A stretch of DNA of 64,000 nucleotides from Mucilaginibacter sp. PAMC 26640 (GTDB lineage: Bacteria; Bacteroidota; Bacteroidia; Sphingobacteriales; Sphingobacteriaceae). Within the stretch, counting starts at the first letter, position 1; each line of letters opens with the position of its first letter. The notes under the pieces are model-generated. The model made no database searches, was not told the DNA's origin, and saw only the letters and a program-made list of their open reading frames with translations. The stretch is taken from NCBI GenBank assembly GCA_001596135.1, contig CP014773.1:1116001-1180000 (forward strand). The letters run 5' to 3'. Made by a program: the position numbers and the translations under genes. Shown one piece after another: positions 45,065 to 53,734 of the stretch.

Positions 45065-45334
45065 CTATAATTGCTTAAACTTATCCAAATATTTAAAATT
45101 GTCTGCCGTTATTTCCATCAGATTGCCGGCAGAAATTATCGAGTGATATAACCGCTCGTTTAAAGGAATAGCGAATTCAAATAACTGCTCGGCCAGGTGT
45201 TCCAGAGCAAGACCATATTCGTTAACTTTTATATACTTTTCGGCAATTGAAATATCAGTCTCTGGCAAATCTTTGTCTTTTAAAAGGCTTATTATTTCTT
45301 TAAGTGCTATTCTGATCTTTAGTGAGCCTATCAT
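45065..45334 (-). CDS. small MafI-like immunity protein
   Basis: An 89-residue protein, mostly helical. I chose the ATG at 45334; the longer frame would need a TTG at 45349 without benefit. The pattern IAEKYIKVNEYGLALEHLAE and GIPLNE-like AIPLNERLYHSI recalls the MafI family, small immunity proteins that neutralise secreted toxins of the Maf/polymorphic type. No toxin gene adjoins it: radA lies on one side and an ABC-type permease on the other. It may be an orphan immunity gene or a protein of unrelated function with the same fold. Confidence 0.62.
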   Translation of the reverse strand: MIGSLKIRIALKEIISLLKDKDLPETDISIAEKYIKVNEYGLALEHLAEQLFEFAIPLNERLYHSIISAGNLMEITADNFKYLDKFKQL

Positions 45335-45395
45335 AATGTAAACATACAAAAGAGCCTACGCTAATAGATACACGTCAACTCTTTCAAATCCAAGC

Positions 45396-47771
45396 CTACT
45401 CACTCCGCAAACTTTTCACCGGGTTTACGGTGGCAGCCTTTATCGCCTGGAAACTTATGGTGAAAATTGCAATCCCGCATACTGCTAAGGCAACCAAGGC
45501 AAAAACCCACCATTCTGCATTTATCCGGTAGATATAATTTTGAAGCCATTTGGATGTGATGTAGCTTGCAATCGGTATCGCAATTAGGATGGCAACGGCT
45601 ATCAGCTTTAAGAAATCTTTTGAAAGCATGGTAACAATTGATGCCAGGCCAGCCCCTAGTACTTTACGGATGCCGATTTCTTTGATCCTTTGTTCGGCCG
45701 AAAACACGGTTAAACCAAACAAGCCCAGGCAGCCAACAAAAATGGTTAGTATGGCAAACAGTAATATAAAACTAGCTGTTCGCTTATCATTTCTATAAGA
45801 TTGATCGATTGCTTCATCCAAAAACGAATACTGGAAGCTAACATTGGGCTCATAACTCTTGTAAAGTTTTTCGACCTGTTTAATCACATGTTCTGCTTTG
45901 CCAGGCATTACTTTGATAAACACACGAAAATAGCGGTCTTTGGGTTGGTAGCGTAAAATCAAAGGCTCGATGCTGGTGTTAAGGGGTTTGTAATTAAAGT
46001 TATGTATTGTGCCAATAATCGTTCCCTTTGCTCCCCAAAAAGTAACGCGTTTGCCTACTGCGTTATCATTGCTATACCCCATGCGCCCGGCAGCTGATTC
46101 ATTTACAATGAAATTGGCTGTATCATTTGTAAGCTGTGGCGAAAAGTTACTTCCACTTATCAACTGCATCCCCAATGTGCCAATAAAGTCGGGGTCAACG
46201 TTTGCCTGCGTTATCAAAAATTTATCATCTTTTAACATTCCTTCCCACTCCATATAACTTGTGTTTTGATCAATAACAAGCGATGCAGTTGTTAGTGATA
46301 CCGATTTGACACCGGCGGTATGCTCCAGATCTTGCTTAAGGTTGGCGGCCTCTCCCATCAGCTTACCCCCTAGGCCCACGCTTAAAACCTGTTCTTTATT
46401 AAAACCAAGGTCCTTTTGCTGTATGAATTTTAATTGCTGATACATAAAACAAACACATAAGATCAATATTACTGAAATTGAAAATTGACCAACGACGAGG
46501 GATTGCCTAAAAAAGCTACCTGATGACAAGCCCGCCGTGCCTTTTAATACCCTTGATGGCTTGAACGATGACAGCACAAAAGCCGGGTAAGAGCCTGCTA
46601 AAACCCCTATGATCAGTATGAATAGCAGGAAAAAAGGGATAATCATAGATTCAGACAGGCTTGTGTTCAGCTCTAAACCTATCAGAATAGTTAACCAGGG
46701 TTTGGCCAGAGCAATGATGAACACGGCTAAAAGCCCTGAGATTAGCGCCAGTAAAACAGATTCTACCAGAAACAGTAATATGAGTTGTTTTCTGGAAGCA
46801 CCCGTTACTTTTCTGATGCCAACCTCCACCGAGCGCTTAAGCGACCTGGCGGTGGATAGATTGACAAAATTTACGCACGCAATTATCAATAAAAGTGAAC
46901 CAACACTCAAAAAGATCCTGATGTATTTAATGTTGCTTCGCTTGCCCCAATCTGTATTAAAATCAAACTCAGAATATAAATACTGATCCTTAAGCGGCTG
47001 CAATCGCATCTTGTCGCTACTCTCCTTATTGTAACTGTGCAGGCAATTTTCAATTTTGTTTCCAAATGCAACCGGGTCGGTGCCTGGTTTAAGCTGCACA
47101 TAAGTGTGGTAATTATTACTGTTCCATTTGTTAGAGAACGGATCGGAATTAAACAGATAAGCAATGGGCAGTAGTACATCAAACTGAATGCTGGAATTTG
47201 CCGGCACATTCCTGGCTACTCCCGTGAGTTTAAAATTAAATTCTTCGTTTAATAGAAAATTTTGCCCAATGATATTGGGGTTGTTTCGCCATTGTTTACC
47301 AAAGTATTGTTCCGCTACTTTTTCTGTGATCACTATACCGTTTGGTTCGTTCAATGCTGTTGCTGCATTACCTTTTACCAACGGAAAGTTAAATACGGTA
47401 AAGATGCTGTTGTCTGTAAGTTGAATATCGGATTGCTCAGCACTGCTTTTTCCATTAGTTAATACTCCGCTCCATTTCCCAAACCGCACGGTATGTGCAA
47501 TCTCCGGGAAATCATTTTCAAGGGCGGGGGCCAGCGGGCCGGGTGTTACAGCTACGTTGTACAGCTTGCCAGCCTGGTCTTGACTTTCTGTGAGACGGTA
47601 AATATTTTTGATATCATTATGAAAAGTATCCTGCTGCCATTCGCCCCAAACATAAAGGCTTATTAATAGGCAGCTTGCCATGCTCAATGCAAGCCCAACC
47701 ACATTTAACGCTGAAAAAACGCGATTTTTAAGCAAGTTACGAAAAGCTATTTTAAGGTTAAATGAAATCAT
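45396..47771 (-). CDS. FtsX/MacB-type ABC transporter permease
   Basis: A 791-residue membrane protein with an N-terminal helix (VFSALNVVGLALSMASCLLI), a MacB-type periplasmic domain, an FtsX domain of three helices (VNLSTARSLKRSVEVGIRKV in the middle), a second periplasmic domain and a final FtsX domain (FSAEQRIKEIGIRKVLGAG). This double layout is typical of Bacteroidota permeases of lipoprotein, peptide or antibiotic efflux systems. No ATPase gene is next to it, so it must share a subunit encoded elsewhere or belong to the group of stand-alone permeases. The substrate is unknown. Confidence 0.92.
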   Translation of the reverse strand: MISFNLKIAFRNLLKNRVFSALNVVGLALSMASCLLISLYVWGEWQQDTFHNDIKNIYRLTESQDQAGKLYNVAVTPGPLAPALENDFPEIAHTVRFGKWSGVLTNGKSSAEQSDIQLTDNSIFTVFNFPLVKGNAATALNEPNGIVITEKVAEQYFGKQWRNNPNIIGQNFLLNEEFNFKLTGVARNVPANSSIQFDVLLPIAYLFNSDPFSNKWNSNNYHTYVQLKPGTDPVAFGNKIENCLHSYNKESSDKMRLQPLKDQYLYSEFDFNTDWGKRSNIKYIRIFLSVGSLLLIIACVNFVNLSTARSLKRSVEVGIRKVTGASRKQLILLFLVESVLLALISGLLAVFIIALAKPWLTILIGLELNTSLSESMIIPFFLLFILIIGVLAGSYPAFVLSSFKPSRVLKGTAGLSSGSFFRQSLVVGQFSISVILILCVCFMYQQLKFIQQKDLGFNKEQVLSVGLGGKLMGEAANLKQDLEHTAGVKSVSLTTASLVIDQNTSYMEWEGMLKDDKFLITQANVDPDFIGTLGMQLISGSNFSPQLTNDTANFIVNESAAGRMGYSNDNAVGKRVTFWGAKGTIIGTIHNFNYKPLNTSIEPLILRYQPKDRYFRVFIKVMPGKAEHVIKQVEKLYKSYEPNVSFQYSFLDEAIDQSYRNDKRTASFILLFAILTIFVGCLGLFGLTVFSAEQRIKEIGIRKVLGAGLASIVTMLSKDFLKLIAVAILIAIPIASYITSKWLQNYIYRINAEWWVFALVALAVCGIAIFTISFQAIKAATVNPVKSLRSE

Positions 47772-47940
47772 ATTGCAATACGGTTCTACTTTACCGTCAG
47801 TGCTTTAACTGCACCAATAGGTATGCCAATGAAAGAAAACATTGTTTTTGCATAATTTGCCAACCGGTGCTACAACAGACTGTGCGAAAACGAACAATAA
47901 ACGTACGCTAACGTACAGAACCGACAAATGATTCGAAGTA

Positions 47941-47980
47941 AAAAAAAGAGCAGATGTTAACTAAAACACCTGCTCTTTTT
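47941..47980. terminator. intrinsic terminator after rng
   Basis: AAAAAGAGCAG pairs with CTGCTCTTTTT across a partly paired loop, 20 bp after the rng stop on the minus strand. A/T tracts on both sides allow bidirectional function. Confidence 0.8.
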
Positions 47981-47999
47981 CATTTGCATAACTGCACAT

Positions 48000-49550
48000 T
48001 TACAACTTTATTTCCTCGTCTTTAGCTGACAGGAAGTGGAATTCGGTGATCTGGTAAGCAGGGTTGCTTTTCACTTTTATCCACTGGTTATATTTAAAGT
48101 ACCATTTCATCTGGCGGTTAAATATTCCTTTTTTGATGTAGGCCTCTATGTACGGGTGTACGCTAAGGGTAATATTTTTCTCGTTTTGCTCTTCCAGAAT
48201 GAAGTTGAAATTTGTCTCGATATCATCCAGCAGCAAAATTGTTGGTCGTATGGTACCGGTTCCATTACAGGCCGGGCATACTTCAGTAGTTACAATGTTC
48301 ATCTCCGGGCGCACGCGCTGCCGGGTGATCTGTATCAGTCCGAACTTACTTGGCGGCAAAATGGTGTGCTTTGCACGGTCATCTGCCATTTGTGCCCGCA
48401 GATAATCAAAAAGCTCCTTGCGGTTGGTTGGCTTGTGCATGTCAATAAAATCAACAACCACTATACCGCCCATATCGCGCAGGCGCAGCTGGCGGGCAAT
48501 TTCTTTAGCCGCCTCTTTATTTACCTGGTAAGCGTTCTCTTCCTGGTTTTCTTTACTAGCTGTGCGGTTGCCGCTGTTCACGTCAATAACGTGGAGGGCT
48601 TCCGTATGCTCAATAACAAGGTAAGCGCCGCCAGCAAGGTTCACTGTTTTGCCAAATGCACCTTTTATTTGCTTATCCACACCGTGGTGCTCAAACAAAG
48701 GGTCTTTGTGTTTATGCAGGCGAACAATGCCTTCCAACTCCGGAGAAATGTCACGAATGTATGATTTTACATCTTCAAACATTCCTGCATCGTTCACATA
48801 AATATTCTGAAATTCCGGGTTCAAGATATCCCTCAGGATAGTTGATGTTCTGCCAATCTCGCCTAAAACTTTTTTAGAGGGCTCGGTACCGTGTAATTTA
48901 GTTACAAAAGTTTCCCACTTGGAAATCAGATCCAGCAAGTCTTTTTGTAATTCTTCCACTCCCTTGCCTTCAGATACAGTGCGAATGATCACACCGAAAT
49001 GTACCGGCTTAATACTTTCAACAACCTTTCGTAAACGGTTGCGCTCGGTGTTGCTTTTGATCTTTTTAGAGATCGAGATCACTTCAGAAAAAGGCACCAG
49101 CACTACGTAACGCCCTGCGATAGACAGGTCGGAACTTAGGCGGGGCCCTTTTGTTGAAATAGGCTCCTTAGCAATCTGGACCGGCACAAGCACTCCCTTC
49201 TGTAAAACATCGGAGATTTTGCCCCCTTTGTTTATATCAGCTTCAGGCTTAAAGTTGTCTAAAAGTTTCGATTGGTATCCCCCGCTACGCACCAGTTTGG
49301 TAAGCTTAAGCAGGCTTTGTACCTGCGGCCCCAAATCCAGATAATGCAAAAAGGCATCCTTCTCATATCCTACATCCACAAAAGCAGCATTTAGGCTGGG
49401 CATTATCTTTTTGATACGGCCCAGGTAAAGATCTCCAACAGTATAATTATTGGTGATTTGCTCTTTATGGAGTTCTACAAGTTGTTTGTCCTGTACTAAT
49501 GCAATAGTAGTCCCGTTAGGGGATGAATCGATAATTAGTTCTTTTATCAA
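48000..49550 (-). CDS. rng: RNase E/G family ribonuclease
   Basis: A 516-residue protein. The N-terminal S1 domain (about residues 38-125: VGDLYLGRIKKIMPSLNAAF) is followed by the RNase-H-like and DNase I-like parts. The metal-binding aspartates fall in VIDVNSGNRT and VVVDFIDMHKP, and the zinc-link is CPACNGTG. It matures rRNA and degrades mRNA. The start is TTG: a TAG codon precedes it by two codons in frame, and GGAG lies 7 bases upstream, one of the few clear ribosome-binding sites here. A small hairpin (CGGCGC/GCGCCG, 49570-49587) lies in its leader. It is behind the HU-TPR-small-protein operon but separated from it by a terminator. Confidence 0.95.
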   Translation of the reverse strand: MIKELIIDSSPNGTTIALVQDKQLVELHKEQITNNYTVGDLYLGRIKKIMPSLNAAFVDVGYEKDAFLHYLDLGPQVQSLLKLTKLVRSGGYQSKLLDNFKPEADINKGGKISDVLQKGVLVPVQIAKEPISTKGPRLSSDLSIAGRYVVLVPFSEVISISKKIKSNTERNRLRKVVESIKPVHFGVIIRTVSEGKGVEELQKDLLDLISKWETFVTKLHGTEPSKKVLGEIGRTSTILRDILNPEFQNIYVNDAGMFEDVKSYIRDISPELEGIVRLHKHKDPLFEHHGVDKQIKGAFGKTVNLAGGAYLVIEHTEALHVIDVNSGNRTASKENQEENAYQVNKEAAKEIARQLRLRDMGGIVVVDFIDMHKPTNRKELFDYLRAQMADDRAKHTILPPSKFGLIQITRQRVRPEMNIVTTEVCPACNGTGTIRPTILLLDDIETNFNFILEEQNEKNITLSVHPYIEAYIKKGIFNRQMKWYFKYNQWIKVKSNPAYQITEFHFLSAKDEEIKL

Positions 49551-49627
49551 TTGCTACTCCATTTCTTAACGGCGCGGTAATGCGCCGCGTATTGTTAGGT
49601 GGATAAAAACATTACATAATGAAAACA

Positions 49628-49650
49628 GTCCCGCAATTTTAATGCGGGAC
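49628..49650 (-). terminator. intrinsic terminator after the small basic protein gene
   Basis: A perfect 8-bp stem, GTCCCGCA / TGCGGGAC, with a 7-base loop, followed on the minus strand by TGTTTTC. It lies 19 bp after the stop at 49670 and ends the HU-TPR operon ahead of rng. Confidence 0.75.
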
Positions 49651-49669
49651 TCTAAGCTAAGCGAATAGC

Positions 49670-49759
49670 TTATTTTTTCTTATGTCTGTTTTTTCTTAAA
49701 CGCTTTTTGCGTTTGTGGGTAGCCATTTTATGTCTCTTACGTTTTTTACCGCTTGGCAT
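49670..49759 (-). CDS. 29-residue AURKAIP1/COX24-like basic protein
   Basis: A very short reading frame, 29 residues, of which about two thirds are Lys, Arg or His (MPSGKKRKRHKMATHKRKKR then LRKNRHKKK). I recognise this sequence type as the AURKAIP1/COX24-domain protein conserved in Bacteroidota, thought to be a small ribosomal or ribosome-associated protein. It lies 23 bp behind the TPR gene and directly ahead of a terminator, so it is last in the HU-TPR operon. The role is from family knowledge, not from this sequence. Confidence 0.85.
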   Translation of the reverse strand: MPSGKKRKRHKMATHKRKKRLRKNRHKKK

Positions 49760-49782
49760 GATAGTAGTTTTTAAGTGTTACG

Positions 49783-50628
49783 TTATTTTTTTAATTCCTT
49801 TATATACTCATCTATGCGCTGCCCTGCAACAGGGTCGCCCATTAAATCCTTGCATTTTTCATAAGCTGCAATCGCTTCTTGTTTTCGGCCAAGCTGTTTA
49901 TAGCTTTCTGCCAGGTAAAAGTAGGGTTCTACTTCTTCCTTTACCGCAAGCATATTTTTAAAACGGGTCACCGCTTTATCAAACTGACCGCTCTTCATGG
50001 CAAACATGCCTAAGTTAAGGTTAGCTGCATGATTCTTAGGATCCTGTTTTACTACATCAAGCAGTAAAGTAATACCCTGCATGGGCATGCCGCCACCATT
50101 TACATAAGCTACACCCAAACCTGTTTTAGCTTCCAGATCTTCGGGTTTAATTTTAGTAGCTGCCTGGAATGCTTCAACAGCATTTGCTGTGAAAGTCATT
50201 TGCGCCGCCGTATCCTGTGATGCCTTATAAGCTTCATTAAAACGGTTACCAGCGTTTACCCAGTCGGCAAACTCATTATTTTTCTGCGCAATAGCCTGGT
50301 AGTAAAATGCAGCCGGTGCGGGTTGCGTAGCAGCATCCCAAAGTGTGGCAATTGCTCTTTGCAACGCAGGTTTCGCAGCATCAGGCGCTGTTTTGATCTG
50401 CGCTTCGAGTGCGTTTACCTGCTGAAGCTGTGCAGCAGCTAAACCCGGTTTTGCCAGAGCCGATACCGACTCTTCATTTATATTTGCCTGCTTTGCAGCT
50501 GGAACCATGTTAGCTGCACTTTTACCCGCAGCCTCTTTAGCTTTTGTTAAACCTTTAACAGGTTGCAGGTACAAATAGCCCATAGTAACAACTACTATTG
50601 CACAAACGGCTATCTGTTTTGTATTCAT
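49783..50628 (-). CDS. membrane-anchored TPR-repeat protein
   Basis: A 281-residue protein with an N-terminal signal-anchor (IAVCAIVVVTMGYLYLQ) followed by an Ala/Lys-rich linker. The rest contains at least four TPR units, including AFQAATKIKPEDLEAKTGLG, NAANLNLG-like NHAANLNLGMFAMKSGQFDK and PYFYLAESYKQLGRKQEAIA. Such proteins act as scaffolds in the periplasm or at the membrane. The 7-bp gap to HU and the position before the small basic protein suggest one operon. This order is, from memory, common in the phylum. Precise role unknown. Confidence 0.88.
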   Translation of the reverse strand: MNTKQIAVCAIVVVTMGYLYLQPVKGLTKAKEAAGKSAANMVPAAKQANINEESVSALAKPGLAAAQLQQVNALEAQIKTAPDAAKPALQRAIATLWDAATQPAPAAFYYQAIAQKNNEFADWVNAGNRFNEAYKASQDTAAQMTFTANAVEAFQAATKIKPEDLEAKTGLGVAYVNGGGMPMQGITLLLDVVKQDPKNHAANLNLGMFAMKSGQFDKAVTRFKNMLAVKEEVEPYFYLAESYKQLGRKQEAIAAYEKCKDLMGDPVAGQRIDEYIKELKK

Positions 50629-50635
50629 GCTTTAA

Positions 50636-50941
50636 TTATTTGGCTGCTTTAGTAGTAGTTTTGTTACCCGAACGAACTTTTTCTACGAAGGTCTTAGCTG
50701 GTTTAAAGCTTGGTACAAAATGCTCAGGGATAATAATGGCAGTATTTTTCGAAATGTTACGTGCGGTTTTCTTAGCTCTCTTTTTTACAACAAAACTTCC
50801 GAAGCCTCTTACATAAACATTCTCGCCACCTACCATTGAGCTTTTCACTACTTTGAAAAATGCTTCAACGGTTTCCTGCACATCCACTTTCTCGATACCT
50901 GTTTTAGAAGAGATTTCAGCTATAATTTCTGCCTTGGTCAT
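50636..50941 (-). CDS. HU/IHF-family DNA-binding protein
   Basis: A 101-residue protein, nearly the 90-residue HU length with a short basic tail. It has the helical N-terminus TKAEIIAEISSKTGIEKVDV, the body NVYVRGFGSFVVKKRAKKTA and a DNA-arm region (ARNISKNTAIIIPEHFVPSF) ending FKPAKTFVEKV. It bends and compacts DNA. It is first in an operon with the TPR and small basic protein, and is divergent from mutY across 173 bp with a -7 box on each strand. Confidence 0.95.
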   Translation of the reverse strand: MTKAEIIAEISSKTGIEKVDVQETVEAFFKVVKSSMVGGENVYVRGFGSFVVKKRAKKTARNISKNTAIIIPEHFVPSFKPAKTFVEKVRSGNKTTTKAAK

Positions 50942-50992
50942 ATCCTTGTTTTCTTTTATTTAATGTATAAATACTTAACTGTTTTGGGGTTG

Positions 50993-51000
50993 CAAAAGTA
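50993..51000 (-). promoter_or_regulatory. -7 box of the HU operon
   Basis: On the minus strand TACTTTTG, an exact TAnnTTTG match, 51 bases ahead of the HU start. No clear -33 box. Confidence 0.5.
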
Positions 51001-51100
51001 TCGCTTTAAAATTAAAGATTAAAATAAATAGCGCATTTTTTTTATGCGTGCTCCGAAACCCTATTTATAACGTTAAATTATGATACTGAGATGGATAATG

Positions 51101-51108
51101 TATTTTTG
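51101..51108 (+). promoter_or_regulatory. possible -7 box of mutY
   Basis: TATTTTTG matches TAnnTTTG but ends only 6 bases before the mutY ATG, so transcription from it would give an almost leaderless mRNA. It may be chance. Confidence 0.3.
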
Positions 51109-51114
51109 TAACGG

Positions 51115-52161
51115 ATGGAGTTTTCAAGAGAATTAGTGGGCTGGTATGAGGAAAACAAGCGCGATTTGCCCTGGCGCAAAACCAATGACGCGTACATTAT
51201 TTGGCTTTCGGAAATCATATTGCAACAAACCAGGGTAGAGCAGGGCATGCCCTATTTTTATCGATTTGCGGAAAAATACCCTACAGTAAGCCACTTCGCT
51301 GTGGCACCAGAGGATGATATATTGAAGTTATGGCAGGGGCTAGGCTATTATTCACGGGGCCGAAATATGCTCAAAACAGCGCAACTGGTACAAGCAAATT
51401 ATAATGGCGTTTTCCCCGTACAATACGATGAGCTTATTAAACTGAAAGGTATAGGGGAATATACTGCTGCGGCCATATCATCGTTTGCTGCTAACGAAGC
51501 CCGTGCAGTAGTGGACGGCAATGTGTACCGCGTATTGGCCCGGTATTTTGGGATCGACGAGCCCATTAACTCGCCAAAAGGTAAAAAGCTTTTTCAGCAA
51601 TTAGCGGATGAAATGCTAAACAAGCAGCAACCTGCTTCGCACAATCAGGCTATGATGGAATTTGGCGCAATGCTATGCAAGCCTAAAAACCCAGCGTGTG
51701 GCATTTGTCCTGTAAGGCTTGGTTGCCTGGCTTTCAAAACTAACGCAACTTCGTATCTGCCAGTTAAATTGAATAAAGTAAAAATCCGCAAACGCTATTT
51801 TAACTATACGTTAATAATGGAAGACGATAAATTACTCATGAACAAGCGGGGAGAAAACGACATTTGGGCCAACATGTATGATTTACCCATGATTGAGACC
51901 GATGAGCCAATGACTGCCGATGCTGTGATTTCACTACCCCGTGCACTACAACTCTTTGAGGGAATTACAGGCATCAAGGACCATTATATTGCAGCTAAAC
52001 ATGTACTTACACATCAACATCTGTATATTCAATTTTTAATTTTAAACGGCTCACCAAAAAATTTACAAGCATCCTGGTTTTATACCGATTTAGAAAATCT
52101 GAAGAATTTAGCTATGCCGAAAAGCGTTTTTATATTTATAAAAGATTTTTTTAATTTCTAA
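51115..52161 (+). CDS. mutY: A/G-specific adenine DNA glycosylase
   Basis: A 348-residue protein. The HhH-GPD domain covers about residues 20-190, with catalytic E33 in WLSEIILQQTRVEQ, the hairpin LKGIGEYTAA and D134 in AVVDGNVYRVLAR. The [4Fe-4S] cluster is formed by cysteines in CKPKNPACGICPVRLGC. A NUDIX-like C-terminal domain (about 225-345) recognises 8-oxoguanine. MutY removes A paired with 8-oxoG. It lies 23 bp ahead of ssb and is divergent from HU. Confidence 0.96.
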   Translation: MEFSRELVGWYEENKRDLPWRKTNDAYIIWLSEIILQQTRVEQGMPYFYRFAEKYPTVSHFAVAPEDDILKLWQGLGYYSRGRNMLKTAQLVQANYNGVFPVQYDELIKLKGIGEYTAAAISSFAANEARAVVDGNVYRVLARYFGIDEPINSPKGKKLFQQLADEMLNKQQPASHNQAMMEFGAMLCKPKNPACGICPVRLGCLAFKTNATSYLPVKLNKVKIRKRYFNYTLIMEDDKLLMNKRGENDIWANMYDLPMIETDEPMTADAVISLPRALQLFEGITGIKDHYIAAKHVLTHQHLYIQFLILNGSPKNLQASWFYTDLENLKNLAMPKSVFIFIKDFFNF

Positions 52162-52184
52162 ATAATTCTCCGTTAATTTATAGC

Positions 52185-52604
52185 ATGTCTGGAATTAATA
52201 AAGTAATACTTGTAGGTCATTTAGGAAAAGACCCGGAGGTTAGGCATCTTGAGGGTGGCGTAGCCGTGGCAAGTTTTCCGCTGGCTACATCAGAAACGTT
52301 TAACAAAGATGGCCGTAAGGTTGAGCAAACCGAATGGCATAATATCGTTATGTGGCGCGGACTGGCTGATGTAGCGGCAAAGTTTTTACAAAAAGGTAAA
52401 TTGGTTTACATAGAAGGAAAATTACGTACCCGTTCTTTTGAAGATAAAGAAGGTATTAAAAAATACACTACTGAAGTGGTTGCGGAGAATTTTACGATGC
52501 TTGGCCGCAAAACCGACTTTGATAATAACGACGGCGCTCAAAGAAATGCTTTGAAAACTGATGATAGCACACGCACCAACGATGCTGACGATCTTCCCTT
52601 TTAA
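52185..52604 (+). CDS. ssb: single-stranded DNA-binding protein
   Basis: A 139-residue protein with the OB fold (residues 1-105: INKVILVGHLGKDPEVRHLE, EWHNIVMWRGLADVAAKFLQ, GKLVYIEGKLRTRSF) and an acidic flexible tail ending DDLPF, the site that recruits repair proteins. The length is close to that of other Bacteroidota SSBs, which are shorter than the E. coli form. It follows mutY by 23 bp and is followed by a strong terminator. Confidence 0.97.
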   Translation: MSGINKVILVGHLGKDPEVRHLEGGVAVASFPLATSETFNKDGRKVEQTEWHNIVMWRGLADVAAKFLQKGKLVYIEGKLRTRSFEDKEGIKKYTTEVVAENFTMLGRKTDFDNNDGAQRNALKTDDSTRTNDADDLPF

Positions 52605-52623
52605 CCTTAATTATTTTGACCAA

Positions 52624-52655
52624 AAAACTCCCGAATAAATTGGGAGTTTTTTTTT
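52624..52655 (+). terminator. intrinsic terminator after ssb
   Basis: A perfect 9-bp stem (AAAACTCCC / GGGAGTTTT) with a 9-base loop, extended by a run of nine T. It lies 19 bp after the ssb stop and just before the stop of the convergent hydrolase gene. Confidence 0.9.
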
Positions 52656-52663
52656 GAGCCCTT

Positions 52664-53641
52664 TCATAGATTTTTAAAGAGTGCCGCCAGAAACTGATCG
52701 GGTACCTCAATATGCGGTATGTGCCCGCAATTTTCAAATTCCACCAATTTACATTCGGGAATTTGCTTTGCTGTTTGCCTACCCAGAATTTTATACTGCC
52801 CATGTTTTGCTTTCTCCACATCGTTTAGCAGCGATTTGCCAACTATTGTTTTGTCTTCCTTTCCGATGAATAAAACAGTTGGCATTTTTAGCAATCCAAA
52901 TTCGTAGCATACGGGCTGCTCGTAAATCATTTCAAAAGTTAATGCGGCAACCATCGCATACCTCGGAAAGTCGGCACTCCCGGAAACACCGGCACCAATT
53001 TTAACAAGGTAATCATACTCCGGCTTCCATTCTGCAAAATAAGAGGTTTCATAGTACCTTTTTACGCTTTCAAAGGATGTCTTCAATTCAGATTTATAAT
53101 CGTCGGCCGCGCTATTATAGGGCACAAAGGTGCGATAATCTTCGAGGCCTATCGGATCCTCCAGCAAGAGCTTATTTACTTGGGCCGGATACAATAGCGC
53201 GAACCGGGTGGCCAGCATGCCGCCCATAGAGTGGCCCATCAAGCTAACGCTTGACACTCCGAGTGAATCCAGCAATTGCTTATTAAACCTTGCCAATGCA
53301 TGAAAACTATAATGGATAAAGGCCTTAGATGATTTGCCAAAGCCAACCTGATCCGGAACGATCACCCGATAGCCCTTTTCTGCCAAAGCCTTGATCACAT
53401 TTGCCCAATAGTAACCCCCAAAGTTCTTGCCATGAAACAACATCACTGTTTTGCCATTAGGCGACGTGGGCTTAACATCCATATAGGCCATACGGATGTC
53501 CTGATTTTCTACCCTGATGGAAAAAAAGCTTACCGGGTAGGGGTATCTAACATTCTCCAATGTGATAGACAGCGTATCCTGCCCCTTAGATCTCACTGCA
53601 CCTGCCAGAAGTAAGATAATGATCGCCGTTCTTTTAAACAT
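52664..53641 (-). CDS. secreted alpha/beta hydrolase
   Basis: A 325-residue protein with an N-terminal signal peptide (TAIIILLLAGAVRSKGQ). It has the alpha/beta fold: oxyanion region VMLFHGKNFGGYYW, nucleophile elbow GHSMGG with the catalytic Ser, an acid in FIGKEDKTIVG and a His in ENCGHIPHIEVPD. No specific substrate signature, so esterase, lipase or haloalkane-type activity are all possible. It is convergent with ssb and 93 bp from thiE, which runs in the same direction; no shared function is visible. Confidence 0.85.
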   Translation of the reverse strand: MFKRTAIIILLLAGAVRSKGQDTLSITLENVRYPYPVSFFSIRVENQDIRMAYMDVKPTSPNGKTVMLFHGKNFGGYYWANVIKALAEKGYRVIVPDQVGFGKSSKAFIHYSFHALARFNKQLLDSLGVSSVSLMGHSMGGMLATRFALLYPAQVNKLLLEDPIGLEDYRTFVPYNSAADDYKSELKTSFESVKRYYETSYFAEWKPEYDYLVKIGAGVSGSADFPRYAMVAALTFEMIYEQPVCYEFGLLKMPTVLFIGKEDKTIVGKSLLNDVEKAKHGQYKILGRQTAKQIPECKLVEFENCGHIPHIEVPDQFLAALFKNL

Positions 53642-53734
53642 GTAAACAGTACATCAATTCACAAAGAAAGGTTTGAAAAGAGGTGAATTTGACTATACTG
53701 CAGTTTAACTTTAGATAACTGCGGAATTGAGCCC

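Noticed and set aside
48036..48764. A 242-codon open frame opposite rng
   Set aside because: rng is unmistakable on the minus strand; the antisense product has no domain and is Cys/Val-rich in the manner of shadow frames.
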